From contig JAQGHU010000022.1 in assembly GCA_028291515.1 (NCBI GenBank), positions 62,001 to 126,000 of the forward strand: a stretch of DNA of 64,000 bases, written 5' to 3'. The position numbers and the translations under genes were made by a program. Positions 7,061 through 15,033 of the stretch are shown piece by piece. The notes beneath the pieces were generated by a model. That model ran no database searches. It had not been told where the DNA came from and worked only from the letters and a program-made list of their open reading frames with translations. Source of the stretch: Schlesneria sp. Its GTDB lineage: Bacteria > Planctomycetota > Planctomycetia > Planctomycetales > Planctomycetaceae. Within the stretch, counting starts at the first letter, position 1; each line of letters begins with the position of its first letter.

Positions 7061-8962
7061 GTGAGCAAAGAGTCGGGCTCTGCAGCGTGGCAGCAAGCGG
7101 TGCTGACATTGTCACGGGTTGTGACGGGAGTCGTTATCGTCTTGGCATTGAGTTGGGGACGCGCCGTCCTGATGCCCATTGCCTTGGCGATACTTCTTAC
7201 GTTCCTTTTGAATCCTGTTGTACGACGGATTCAAGCCTTGGGGCTGGGTCGCGTCTTATCCGTGTTTCTGGCAGTCTCATTCGCAGGGATGATCCTGGCG
7301 GTAGTGGGAGTGACTGGTAGTCAGCAAGTCTCCAGCATGCTGGCGACGCTTCCCGAGAATACGACTAAAATCATCGCGAAAATGCGGTCGGTCAAGGCTC
7401 TCTCCGAGGGACCGACTGCTCAAAGCTTCGAGCAAATGATCGAAGCGATCAGCCGCGAATTGCAGGCTTCTCCCGGGCAGACGTCTGTCGCCAAGAAGTC
7501 CGACGAACCTGCTGATGCGTTGGAAACTGAAGCACAAAAAGAAGTGCGTCAGATCGTGGTCGCATCAGACCCGGTTGACTGGCACATGCTGACCGGACCG
7601 CTGGGTTCGGCACTTGAAGGCATGGCAATGCTGGCCTTTGCTGGCGTGTTACTTGTTTTCTTTCTGCTGGATCGAGAAGGCCTGCGAGATCGCATCGTGC
7701 TGCTGGCGGGGAAGACTCGCCTGACTGTGACGAGTAAGGCATTAGAGGACGCGACGAATCGCGTCAGCCGGTACATCGGCATGGTGGCGGTTGTGAATGG
7801 TGGATTCGGGCTGCTGATGGCCGCCGGTCTGTTTTTCCTGGGAGTTCCCTACGCGGTACTGTGGGGTTGCCTGGGCGCGCTGCTGCGATTTGTTCCGTAT
7901 CTGGGCCCGTGGATCGCCGCCGTCTTCCCGATCGTGATGAGTCTGGCGATGTCCGACGGATGGGGACAACCGATTAGTGTCTTTGCTTTCCTGATGGTCT
8001 TGGAACTCGTCACCAACAATGTGGTTGAACCCTTGACGTTTGGTCATACGACCGGTGTTTCACCAACCGCACTACTGATTTCGGCGGCGTTCTGGCTGTT
8101 TCTATGGGGTCTAGTTGGCCTGATCCTGTCCGCTCCCTTCGCAGTGACGCTGGTGGTCATCGGAAAGAACATTCCGCAGCTACGGTTCTTATATGTGCTG
8201 TTGGCCGATCAGCCTGCTTTAAGTGACGACGATGGCTTCTACCAAAGACTCCTCTTGGGCGATCGACACCAGGCGTCACTCCTGCTGACAAGTCGATTGC
8301 GCGAATCCGATCCGGAACACGTCTTCGATCAATTAGTCATGCCCGTACTGATGAACGCAAAACGCGATCAGAAGAATGGTCAATTGGACGATGACGAAGC
8401 CGAGGCGCTGCAAAGTCTGTTGGGTGAACTACTGGCCGCTGTCGATCTTTCCAGCACACGCGCTGTTGCCGAAGACGCACCGGAGCGCGAGGAACCGGTG
8501 ACTCGTCAGCGTCTTTGCCTGTTGGGCTATGCCGTTGATGGGGACATCGATCGAGTTGCGCTGAAGATGCTGCAAAAATTGCTTGATCCTGGTCGCTGGG
8601 ACATCGAGGTCATCGCCGATGGCACGTTAGCTTCCGAGGTGGTCGCTGGTGTTGCGGTCGATCCCCCGGCGGCGATCTGCATCACCTCCATACCACCGGG
8701 CGGAATTGTTCACGCTCGTTACCTGTGCAAAAAGTTGCGAGCGGTTGCTCCGGATGTCCCGCTGCTCGTGGGCCGATGGGGTCAGCGTCGGATTGGCCAG
8801 GCGGATCGCGTCCGACTGATTGAAGCCGGGGCGAACTATTTGGCCACGACACTCGTCGAAACGCGGAAGTGGTTGGATGCTCGTTATCCGGTTCTCTGTC
8901 AGGCGCCTGTCGGCTTGAACAGGGAAAGAGAACAGTCGCTTGAACCAACTATGACGCCATGA
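7061..8962 (+). CDS. AI-2E family transporter with extra C-terminal alpha/beta domain
   Basis: The 633-residue protein has the AI-2E/PerM (YdiK) permease fold: N-terminal helices at about 14-84, a long loop, then a helix group with the family-like GVPYAVLWGCLGALLRFVPY and PYLGPWIAAVFP, and a last helix pair near 330-370. Family members export small solutes or act as Na+/H+ antiporters; the substrate here is unknown. About 260 further residues follow the permease. The last 135 or so (from RQRLCLLGYAVDGD) look like a Rossmann-type or B12-binding-like domain. GTG 7061 is chosen because a perfect AGGAGG lies at 7047-7052, which overlaps and so excludes the upstream GTG 7052. It lies 50 bases after DUF1328. 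Confidence 0.88.
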   Translation: MSKESGSAAWQQAVLTLSRVVTGVVIVLALSWGRAVLMPIALAILLTFLLNPVVRRIQALGLGRVLSVFLAVSFAGMILAVVGVTGSQQVSSMLATLPENTTKIIAKMRSVKALSEGPTAQSFEQMIEAISRELQASPGQTSVAKKSDEPADALETEAQKEVRQIVVASDPVDWHMLTGPLGSALEGMAMLAFAGVLLVFFLLDREGLRDRIVLLAGKTRLTVTSKALEDATNRVSRYIGMVAVVNGGFGLLMAAGLFFLGVPYAVLWGCLGALLRFVPYLGPWIAAVFPIVMSLAMSDGWGQPISVFAFLMVLELVTNNVVEPLTFGHTTGVSPTALLISAAFWLFLWGLVGLILSAPFAVTLVVIGKNIPQLRFLYVLLADQPALSDDDGFYQRLLLGDRHQASLLLTSRLRESDPEHVFDQLVMPVLMNAKRDQKNGQLDDDEAEALQSLLGELLAAVDLSSTRAVAEDAPEREEPVTRQRLCLLGYAVDGDIDRVALKMLQKLLDPGRWDIEVIADGTLASEVVAGVAVDPPAAICITSIPPGGIVHARYLCKKLRAVAPDVPLLVGRWGQRRIGQADRVRLIEAGANYLATTLVETRKWLDARYPVLCQAPVGLNREREQSLEPTMTP

Positions 8963-9057
8963 CCCGCATTGCGTTGCTGGCAACTTGCTTCTGCTGTCGT
9001 ACTGCGCGTCGCAGGACAGGATCTTCAATTCCTGCATCGAAAGCGTCGCATTGATCG

Positions 9058-9085
9058 CTGGATTCCCGCCTGCGCGGGAATGACG
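9058..9085. repeat. dRS3-like ATTCCC-N8-GGGAAT repeat, copy 1
   Basis: This 28-base unit contains ATTCCCGCCTGCGCGGGAAT, which folds into an 8-bp hairpin with a CTGC loop. It is the exact reverse complement of the copy at 52426-52453. It lies in the gap between two convergent genes. The core fits the pattern of Neisseria dRS3 elements. Confidence 0.85.
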
Positions 9086-9168
9086 ATACTTGGCTCGGTG
9101 TGATTGCGGGAATGACACCACTTCACTATTCGCTCTGGCAATGCCCTCGCCGTGAAGATCCCGTGCTA

Positions 9169-10791
9169 TTACAGGGGTGTTGGGAACAACTGCAGCAGTG
9201 AGCTCAATCGCTGCAGCTCAATCGGTTTGACGCAATGGTGATTGAACCCGGCGTCGATGCTTCGATTGATATCCTCTTCTTGTCCGTATCCGGTCATCGC
9301 CACAAGTAGCGTGTTTCGATAGTCTGGCAACGCTCGCAGGCATCGCGCTAGTTGGTGACCATTCATCCCGGGCAAACCGATATCTAGAAAGACGGCTTGG
9401 AACTGCGTCGTCTTTGCGAGCTCGAGTGCTTCGAGGCTGCTATTCGCGATGGTGACTTCGTGTCCCAGCAGGTTGATCAGCATCCCAATCGTGGTGGCAG
9501 CGTCTTTGTTGTCGTCAACAACCATGATCTGCCGACTCGGTCCTTTGTCACTTGAGTTTGAGTTAGCCGCCGTCTCGTGGCTCGTTGTCTCCGGGGGGAA
9601 CGCGGGCAATCGGACAGTGAATTCGCTGCCGCAGCCCAGACCGTCGCTGGCGGCCTTCACCGTGCCACCGTGCAGTTCGACGAGGCGACGCACCAGCGTC
9701 AGACCAATGCCTAGCCCTCCTTCCGAACGAGCCAGCGAGCGGTCGCCCTGGATGAAGAGATCGAAGATCTGCGGTAAAAGCTCGGCAGAAATCCCCATGC
9801 CTGAATCGAGAACCCGGATCACGACCTCATCGCCATCGATTGCCGTTGAGAGGAAGATTGAGCCACCTTCATCGGTGTACTTGGCGGCATTCGTTAACAG
9901 GTTCGAAATGACTTGAGCCAGGCGAGTTCCGTCCGCTTCCAGGAACAAGGTCGTCGGTGGCATTTGCACGGTCAATTGATGCTTGCGGGCATTCAACAGC
10001 GGCGTGCTGATTTCGGCGGCTCGCGCGATGATCGTCGCTAAATCAACACGCTCCTTCTGAAGCTTGATCTTCCCGAGCGAGATGCGAGAGACATCGAGCA
10101 GGTCGTCGACGAGTCGAGACAAATGTCGCGTTTGCCGATCGATAATGTCACTGACATAGGCGACCTTGTCATCCCCTTTCATCAGGTGATTCAAGATCGC
10201 GATGGCATTAGAAATGGGGGCCAACGGATTTCGCAGTTCGTGAGCGAGCATCGCCAGGAACTCATCTTTGCGGCGATTGGAATCCTGCAGATCCTGGTGT
10301 TCTTTCTGCTTGGTGATATCGGTGACGATCAGGCAGATTGCGGGGTGATTCCCCAGCAGCATGGGTGTCAGCGCGATGTGGATGGTTTGCACGGCACCCT
10401 CTGCGGATTCGAGCAGGAATTCGCCCTGCCCATTTTGCGTCTGGCTTCGTCCCAGGAGCGATTCAAACAGGTGCTGCTGATTGAATGGCAGCAAACTTGT
10501 GACGCGTGTGCCGGCGATGTCCCATTGAGTGCGATCAAAGAAGGCCGCGAATGCGCGATTGCAATAGGAGACCGTGCCATCACTCGTGAGGGTTGCGGCC
10601 CCTTGCTGAGCGGCCTCGATTAGGTTGCGATACGCATGATCAGCGCTTGATAACGTGAATACTCTCTCGCCAGCCGGGCTCTCGACGACGACTGCGTCGA
10701 TTTCACCAGATCGAATGGCACGCAGCGTCTCTTCCGCTTCTTCGAGCCGTTGCAGTCGTTCAATCACATCATCGGCAAGTGCTATCGTCAT
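9169..10791 (-). CDS. PAS hybrid sensor histidine kinase with receiver domain
   Basis: The 540-residue protein has no transmembrane helix. Domains in order are a short N-terminal helix (ERLQRLEEAEETLRAIRSGE), a PAS domain at about 65-165 (AYRNLIEAAQQGAATLTSDG), HisKA with the phospho-acceptor His in LAHELRNPLAPI near 183, HATPase_c at about 285-400 (NLLTNAAKYTDEGG, DSGMGISAELLPQIF, GGLGIGLTLV), and a receiver domain at about 425-535 with the acceptor Asp in VFLDIGLPGMNG. ATG 10791 is preferred over a TTG upstream. It starts 65 bases after the KaiB-like gene, so the two are probably co-transcribed. The receiver could pass phosphate to an HPt protein such as that at 30464-30829, but no partner is adjacent. 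Confidence 0.92.
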   Translation of the reverse strand: MTIALADDVIERLQRLEEAEETLRAIRSGEIDAVVVESPAGERVFTLSSADHAYRNLIEAAQQGAATLTSDGTVSYCNRAFAAFFDRTQWDIAGTRVTSLLPFNQQHLFESLLGRSQTQNGQGEFLLESAEGAVQTIHIALTPMLLGNHPAICLIVTDITKQKEHQDLQDSNRRKDEFLAMLAHELRNPLAPISNAIAILNHLMKGDDKVAYVSDIIDRQTRHLSRLVDDLLDVSRISLGKIKLQKERVDLATIIARAAEISTPLLNARKHQLTVQMPPTTLFLEADGTRLAQVISNLLTNAAKYTDEGGSIFLSTAIDGDEVVIRVLDSGMGISAELLPQIFDLFIQGDRSLARSEGGLGIGLTLVRRLVELHGGTVKAASDGLGCGSEFTVRLPAFPPETTSHETAANSNSSDKGPSRQIMVVDDNKDAATTIGMLINLLGHEVTIANSSLEALELAKTTQFQAVFLDIGLPGMNGHQLARCLRALPDYRNTLLVAMTGYGQEEDINRSIDAGFNHHCVKPIELQRLSSLLQLFPTPL

Positions 10792-10856
10792 GATTTGGCC
10801 CCATGTGTGGTTAGTCAGATCGAATCGAGGAGTGGCGTCGCGCAAAAAGGCGGCAT

Positions 10857-11216
10857 CTAACTGCCGGAGTGACCTTCGCGCTGATCCTCTTTTCTGTCGG
10901 TGATCTGACTCATCGGTTGCAGTTGCAACCGTAACAAGACGTGCTCGGTGTTGGATAGGTCACCGACGATTTTTAGCGATGGCGAAGGGGATTTTCGAAC
11001 CAAGGTCGGTATCGCCACGATCCGATCTTCGCGCGCCATCAATGGGTTCGTGAGCAGATCGACAACTTCAATCTTGTACTTGCCCGTCAGATGATCTTCG
11101 CAGATCCGTTGTAGATTCTTGAAAGCCGCGACCGACTTCGCCGTTTGACCAGCCACGTACAGCCGCAATTCCCAGATGTCACTCTTCGGATCCGTGTCCT
11201 CCGAATTGGCAGTCAT
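10857..11216 (-). CDS. KaiB-domain protein (no KaiC nearby)
   Basis: The 119-residue protein contains a KaiB thioredoxin-like domain at about 17-100: [39 protein letters not shown] and [20 protein letters not shown]. The LYVAG start, the conserved VVDL strand and the PTL-x-K motif are family marks. In cyanobacteria KaiB binds KaiC in the circadian clock; in other bacteria KaiB-like proteins occur with or without KaiC and are linked to stress. No KaiA or KaiC gene lies in this window. The gene directly precedes a PAS hybrid kinase, reminiscent of KaiB-like domains in sensor kinases such as SasA. A charged C-terminal tail replaces the usual end. Confidence 0.88.
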   Translation of the reverse strand: MTANSEDTDPKSDIWELRLYVAGQTAKSVAAFKNLQRICEDHLTGKYKIEVVDLLTNPLMAREDRIVAIPTLVRKSPSPSLKIVGDLSNTEHVLLRLQLQPMSQITDRKEDQREGHSGS

Positions 11217-11503
11217 GGTTTATCTCCTGTAAACGATGAAAGAATGCATCCGTCAAAGCTTGCAAGGGCAGGCAGCACTGACGGATGTCGGTGTTATCCA
11301 TGCCATCGAGTGAACGCGCGTTTTCCGCGTGCAACGCGAGGCGCAGGTACGTTGTCGTGCCGGCAGTCAGCCGTTTCCACGAAACGCTGGTGCCACAAAA
11401 AGATGGCGGGCGATCAGAAAAAAACTGAGACCTCGTCGCTCGTAAACTGGCACAGAAAAAGCCAGTTCAGACAACTTCGCGGATGTTTGAAAAACATCCA
11501 AGC

Positions 11504-11551
11504 CTAGGTGCGGAGCGCCTGGAATTCAGCGCTGAGCAATCGTGTTTCCAT
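11504..11551 (-). CDS. Possible 15-residue leader peptide before the KaiB-like gene
   Basis: A GGGAGGA site seven bases or fewer before an ATG opens the frame METRLLSAEFQALRT followed by TAG. It lies about 100 bases after the sigma-54-like element at 11653-11667. It is followed by two hairpins (arms 11481-11488/11492-11499 and 11445-11451/11461-11467) and then the KaiB-like gene. This order is leader-peptide-like, but the frame is very short and may be chance. Confidence 0.22.
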   Translation of the reverse strand: METRLLSAEFQALRT

Positions 11552-11652
11552 TGATCCTCCCTCATTCCGCTGCGGTGGCGAGCGGGACGATCTGGTTGTT
11601 GCAGTCGACCAACAGGTCGCAGTCTCTTAAAGATCGTCGTGAACACTGTCAC

Positions 11653-11667
11653 GCAACAGCCATGCCA
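11653..11667 (-). promoter_or_regulatory. Sigma-54-like element, possibly for the KaiB-kinase transcript
   Basis: The minus strand reads TGGCAT-GGCTG-TTGC, a strict match to the core. It is about 440 bases upstream of the KaiB-like ATG, further than the other examples, so the link needs a long leader or an intervening small gene. Confidence 0.45.
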
Positions 11668-12194
11668 TTTCAGGAATGTCGTCAGGTGTCGACGTAACGT
11701 ATTATCTGCAAGAGCGCTATGGCTGCGGCGGCCTCGTCGAGAAGGCGGGAAGCCTCCCCGGATCATCTCCGCCTCCATGCAATCGAGGGCGTGTTGCTGA
11801 TTGATTTATGGCAATTGCAGGCCTGAATCGGATCTTGCGCGTGGGCAAAGTTCACCGATCGTCTGATGAATGCTCATTCTGGAACAATAGCAATCAGTCA
11901 AACACCTTCATCGACGCTGCCGGCACAACTCACATCAATTGATTCCTCAGCGAACTTTCTTATCGCTGAGTGGGAGGCACCGGTTGTGAAGTCGTCTGTC
12001 TATTGTCGTAACGATACGTGCTGACTGGTGGAGTTGCGTTGTCGTATGTCGTGAAGACCCAATCTCTTGGCGTGATTGGCTACCCCAATACAAGCTCTGG
12101 CAAGGCGCGCGTTGCAGTTTCTCTTTCGGGGTGCGGAACGTGGGTAACTCGACAATTACGCAATGCCGTCGAGGTAACACGCTTTCTCATCTCA

Positions 12195-12209
12195 CGGCAT
12201 CTCACTTGC
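12195..12209 (+). promoter_or_regulatory. Sigma-54-like element for the PA2169-like gene at 12287
   Basis: The plus strand reads CGGCAT-CTCAC-TTGC. The spacing is exact, and the predicted start of transcription is about 65 bases before ATG 12287. Confidence 0.55.
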
Positions 12210-12286
12210 GTAGAAGTGCTTTCGTGAAATCGGCCGACTCTGTCCACAAAAAACTCATTGCGAATACGTGAGCAGGATGCAACCAG

Positions 12287-13117
12287 ATGATCGCGACATA
12301 CCACAGCCAAGCCTTCCACAATCAAATGCAATCAACGCCATGGAGCGTGGATCAACTCTATGATTTTGAACTTCCTGAATCTAGCGAAACCGCTTCAGAT
12401 GCGGGCTTGGTAGAGCCCCGGATGGATCCAGAAGACCGTGACCGCATCTTGAATCACTTGCGCCACTTGACGGTATCGAGCTTGAGTAGCTTCGAAGAAA
12501 TTGCATCCGCAACAACTGATTTGCACCTGAGTTCATTTGCCGATGTAGTCGTCCGACAGCGGACCGCTCAGCAACACGCGTTGTATGAAGTCCTGGGCTA
12601 TTCCTCTGCCAACGATGAAGATGAGTTCACGGAAAGCCTGTCGGCGCTGCGGTCGCTATGGCGTGGGGCGATTTGGAATTTGGAACAAGGTCATCGGGGG
12701 CTGTTCCTTGAGTATGCGGAACGAGCGGAGTCGTTGCTGGAAGAGGCCTATCTATCCGCGGCACAGGCCTTAGGTGATGATCCGCTGGCCAGCGAAATTC
12801 GCGACTATGCGATCATGGTGTGCGGTTCACGCGCGCTGATCGAAGAACTTGCCGACAGCGTGACGCGGCACGTTCCCAGTCAATTTCGAGATAGCCGATT
12901 GCAATTGCGAGTGTCATCGCAACATCCCAGCGGGTTGGAAAATGAGACCGCTCGCAGGAAATCCAATATTGTGTTCACGCGAAAGAGTGACGAGGGACTT
13001 GTCGCGACGGTTCGCCGTGACAGCAAGGCTGTCGCTCGGGTTCGCGAAGAGAAAAAGCAAAAGTGGGAACGGACACAGCCAACTCGGCCAAAATGTCCAC
13101 GAAGACAAGAGACATGA
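12287..13117 (+). CDS. PA2169/DUF2383-like four-helix-bundle protein with basic tail
   Basis: The 276-residue protein has a helical core at about 50-200 that follows the PA2169 (DUF2383) layout: LNHLRHLTVSSLSSFEEIA, SFADVVVRQRTAQQHALYEV, LRSLWRGAIWNLEQG and ERAESLLEEAYLSAAQ. PA2169 proteins are ferritin-like bundles of unknown function seen in stress clusters. The last 70 residues are Arg/Lys-rich and probably disordered, which is unusual for the family and could bind nucleic acid or membranes. It is a distant relative of the gene at 37048-37515. The start at 12287 is weakly supported; an internal Met before DPEDRDRIL is possible. It may be co-transcribed with the lipoprotein gene 124 bases downstream. 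Confidence 0.7.
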   Translation: MIATYHSQAFHNQMQSTPWSVDQLYDFELPESSETASDAGLVEPRMDPEDRDRILNHLRHLTVSSLSSFEEIASATTDLHLSSFADVVVRQRTAQQHALYEVLGYSSANDEDEFTESLSALRSLWRGAIWNLEQGHRGLFLEYAERAESLLEEAYLSAAQALGDDPLASEIRDYAIMVCGSRALIEELADSVTRHVPSQFRDSRLQLRVSSQHPSGLENETARRKSNIVFTRKSDEGLVATVRRDSKAVARVREEKKQKWERTQPTRPKCPRRQET

Positions 13118-13241
13118 CTCGGGCGGGCAGCAAGACCGGTGGGCGATAAGCGAGGTCCAACGTAGGGCCGGCTTTAGGAATCGAATCTGTTTCGATGACC
13201 CGCAATATGGGTCAATTGTACTATCAGGAAAGGTGAGTCCA

Positions 13242-13712
13242 ATGAAGACATTACTAAGTGGTTTGGCCGCGGCGGCACTGGCAATGACAATCGGATGCAC
13301 TCAGTCCACGCCCGGTGGACCAGGTGTCACGGCGGCTCCAAATAGCAGTGGCGGCACGACCACTGTCGCGAACAAGCCAATCATCGGAGAAGCCGATGAT
13401 ACATTCAAAATGAACACTCCAGTGCTGGCGACTCGCGTAACGCAAGGCGAATCGGCGACTGCGAAAATCAGTGTCAGTCGCGGTAAGAATTTTGACGAAG
13501 ACGTGGCTCTGAAGTTTATGGACGTTCCGAAGGGTGTCACCTTGACCCCCGTGACGCCTATGATTGCGAAGAGCGACAAGGAAGCCACGATTGACGTTCA
13601 GGCTGCTTCAGACGCTGCGATTGGTGAATTCACCGTCAAGGTGTCGGGCCATCCAGAAAAGGGTGCCGACGCTACCAGCGAATTGAAGCTGACCATTCTT
13701 GAGAAGAAGTAG
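13242..13712 (+). CDS. Predicted lipoprotein, paralogue of 35768-36241
   Basis: The 156-residue protein has a lipoprotein signal (LLSGLAAAALAMTIGC), a Pro/Gly/Thr linker, and a beta-rich domain (VTQGESATAKISVSRGKNF, DVALKFMDVPKGVTLTP, EFTVKVSGHPEKGADATSEL). The folded part resembles the bacterial Ig-like repeats that follow PPC-type domains in planctomycete proteins. It should be attached to a membrane. ATG 13242 is chosen over a longer in-frame extension because it opens the signal sequence and AGGAAAGG lies before it. A clear paralogue lies at 35768-36241; both lie in small stress clusters. A terminator follows at 13735-13765. Confidence 0.82.
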   Translation: MKTLLSGLAAAALAMTIGCTQSTPGGPGVTAAPNSSGGTTTVANKPIIGEADDTFKMNTPVLATRVTQGESATAKISVSRGKNFDEDVALKFMDVPKGVTLTPVTPMIAKSDKEATIDVQAASDAAIGEFTVKVSGHPEKGADATSELKLTILEKK

Positions 13713-13734
13713 TCCTCGACGGGCTTGGATGATC

Positions 13735-13765
13735 CGCGCAAGTTGCTGCTTGCGCGTGGGGTTTT
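13735..13765 (+). terminator. Rho-independent terminator after the lipoprotein gene
   Basis: The hairpin CGCGCAAG-TTGCTG-CTTGCGCG has a perfect 8-bp stem and is followed by TGGGGTTTTAAT. It lies 22 bases after the stop at 13712. Confidence 0.75.
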
Positions 13766-13795
13766 AATCTCCGTTCTTTTTGAAGGATTGTAGAC

Positions 13796-14074
13796 ATGAA
13801 ACGCACGTTCCTGACATTCTCGCTGCTGGTTGCTGCAACTGCTCTGTTGATGGGTAGCTCAGACGCGGAAGCTCGCGGTCGCTGCCGTTATCGCAGTGGG
13901 CAACGCTACCAAAGTGCTTACTATCAGCCTGCCAACACCTATGCAGTCAATGGCACGGCTACGCCTTATGCTACCGTGGATCCAAATGCTGCGCCAGCGA
14001 ATCCGGCACCGGTTCCTCCTGAGGAAACTGCTGCACCACAACAAGCTCCAGCAGCCCCTGCTCCTGGAACGTGA
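13796..14074 (+). CDS. Small secreted Ala/Pro-rich protein
   Basis: The 92-residue product begins with a signal peptide (FLTFSLLVAATALLMGSSDAEA), then a basic stretch RGRCRYRSGQRYQ, a Tyr/Asn/Thr segment, and a C-terminal Pro/Ala-rich tail. There is no recognisable domain. The composition fits a short envelope or matrix-exposed protein. GAAGGA precedes the ATG. It lies between a terminator at 13735-13765 and a long hairpin at 14108-14184, so it is probably transcribed on its own. Confidence 0.6.
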   Translation: MKRTFLTFSLLVAATALLMGSSDAEARGRCRYRSGQRYQSAYYQPANTYAVNGTATPYATVDPNAAPANPAPVPPEETAAPQQAPAAPAPGT

Positions 14075-14107
14075 TCGATATATGTGTGGGCTGAAAATGT
14101 CCCCTCT

Positions 14108-14184
14108 GGCTGCGCGAATGAGTGGTGTCAACGGAAGCGAAAGCGAGCCGTTGTCCCCACTGATCGCGCAGCCATCTGTTTTTT
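14108..14184 (+). terminator. Long multi-stem hairpin with T6 tract
   Basis: Three nested stems are visible: a 10-bp outer stem (14108-14117 with 14164-14173), a 4-bp GTGG/CCAC stem (14122-14125 with 14157-14160), and a 6-bp CAACGG/CCGTTG stem (14129-14134 with 14148-14153). At the tip a GCGAAAGC could form a GAAA tetraloop. A T6 run follows at 14179-14184. It is a strong terminator for 13796-14074, or a small structured RNA ending there. Confidence 0.65.
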
Positions 14185-14225
14185 ATTACTAATGCTTATT
14201 CGTAGTTTCGAAAGGAGAACGCAAA

Positions 14226-14501
14226 ATGGTCACACACGCACAGGCAAAGCAGCAGATTGAACGAGGATTTCTGATTCACCTCGGCGTTTATGTCCCCGTC
14301 GCTGCGGGACTGATTGCGCTCAATTTAACCCGTAATCCTGACAAACTCTGGTCATTGTGGGTCGCCGCAGGTTGGGGACTTGGGATCGCGCTGCATGGGA
14401 CTCTCGCCTACCTGGCAACGCCAGAACGAGCGATTCAGCGGACTATGCATCGGATGGAAGAGCGCCAGCAGCACCGACACAAGGTGCAACAGGCGGGGTA
14501 A
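14226..14501 (+). CDS. 2TM-domain membrane protein
   Basis: The 91-residue protein fits the 2TM domain family: a short amphipathic start (AKQQIERGFLIHLGVYV), two transmembrane helices at about 17-37 and 45-65 joined by a short polar loop (NLTRNPDKLWS), and a charged C-terminal helix rich in Gln, His and Arg. Such domains occur alone or attached to sensory modules; the role is unknown. AAAGGAG precedes the ATG at good spacing. It is followed after 41 bases by the DUF2892-like gene, so both are probably on one transcript. Confidence 0.82.
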   Translation: MVTHAQAKQQIERGFLIHLGVYVPVAAGLIALNLTRNPDKLWSLWVAAGWGLGIALHGTLAYLATPERAIQRTMHRMEERQQHRHKVQQAG

Positions 14502-14542
14502 CTATCGCAGTATCTCGGCCAATGAGGTCTAGGAGCATTCCG

Positions 14543-14998
14543 ATGAACATCCCATCCACCGTCGACCGTACGCCGCAGCACACCGCGGCACATGTCAATC
14601 GCGAGATTCGGTATCGAACCGAGCAGAGCATTGCGCGTTGCGCCGCCGCTGGTCACGACTCGATTAACAATCGGTTAGATGAACTTGACGAGGAATGGGA
14701 CGTGGAACGCACCTTGGAGGCGACGGCCGCTTCGTCCTTCCTGCTCGCGCTACTGCTCGGAGCATCGGCCGGCTGGTTCTGGCATTTCGTCGCCGCCGTG
14801 ATCGCGGTCTTTCTGCTGCTTCACGCGGTGCAGGGATGGTGTCCGCCCGTCGCTCTCTTCAGGCAATGTGGATTTCGCACGGCGTCGGAAATCGACTACG
14901 AACGATATGCACTCAAGTCGATACGCGGTGACTTCGATGCTCTCGTTGCTCAAGGGCCCGCCACGGCCGAGCAACTGGTGGAAACGATGCGTCGATAG
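14543..14998 (+). CDS. DUF2892-like (YgaP membrane-domain type) protein
   Basis: The 151-residue protein has a charged N-terminal helix (about 1-60), two close hydrophobic helices (SSFLLALLLGASAGWFWHFVAAVIAVFLLLHAV in two halves, about 62-95) and then GWCPPVALFRQCGFRT. This last motif, a Cys-Pro after the second helix with a Gly-Phe-Arg-Thr turn, is characteristic of DUF2892, the membrane part of YgaP. No rhodanese domain is attached. ATG 14543 is chosen because AGGAGC lies eight bases before it, while the longer open frame overlaps the upstream gene. An 11-bp inverted repeat (14984-14994 with 15017-15027) spans its stop. Confidence 0.75.
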   Translation: MNIPSTVDRTPQHTAAHVNREIRYRTEQSIARCAAAGHDSINNRLDELDEEWDVERTLEATAASSFLLALLLGASAGWFWHFVAAVIAVFLLLHAVQGWCPPVALFRQCGFRTASEIDYERYALKSIRGDFDALVAQGPATAEQLVETMRR

Positions 14999-15027
14999 CG
15001 TAGCGGCAAAGGCCACCGACGCATCGT
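14984..15027. terminator. Inverted repeat between convergent genes
   Basis: ACGATGCGTCG at 14984-14994 is perfectly complementary to 15017-15027. It lies between two convergent stops (14998 and 15034) and could end transcription from both sides. The T-tracts are weak. Confidence 0.4.
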
Positions 15028-15033
15028 GAATCA

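Larger units (their letters stand above)
11217..12286. other. 1.07-kb gap upstream of the KaiB-like gene
   Basis: I see no convincing protein gene of normal size. The gap holds two sigma-54-like elements facing outward (11653-11667 minus, 12195-12209 plus), a possible 15-codon frame with a strong ribosome binding site (11504-11551, minus), and two small hairpins (11481-11499 and 11445-11467). A T7 run on the minus strand lies near 11419-11425. Confidence 0.5.

Noticed and set aside
11467-11778. 103-codon minus-strand frame upstream of the KaiB-like gene
   Set aside because: Arg-rich with no motif, and it overlaps the sigma-54-like element and hairpins.
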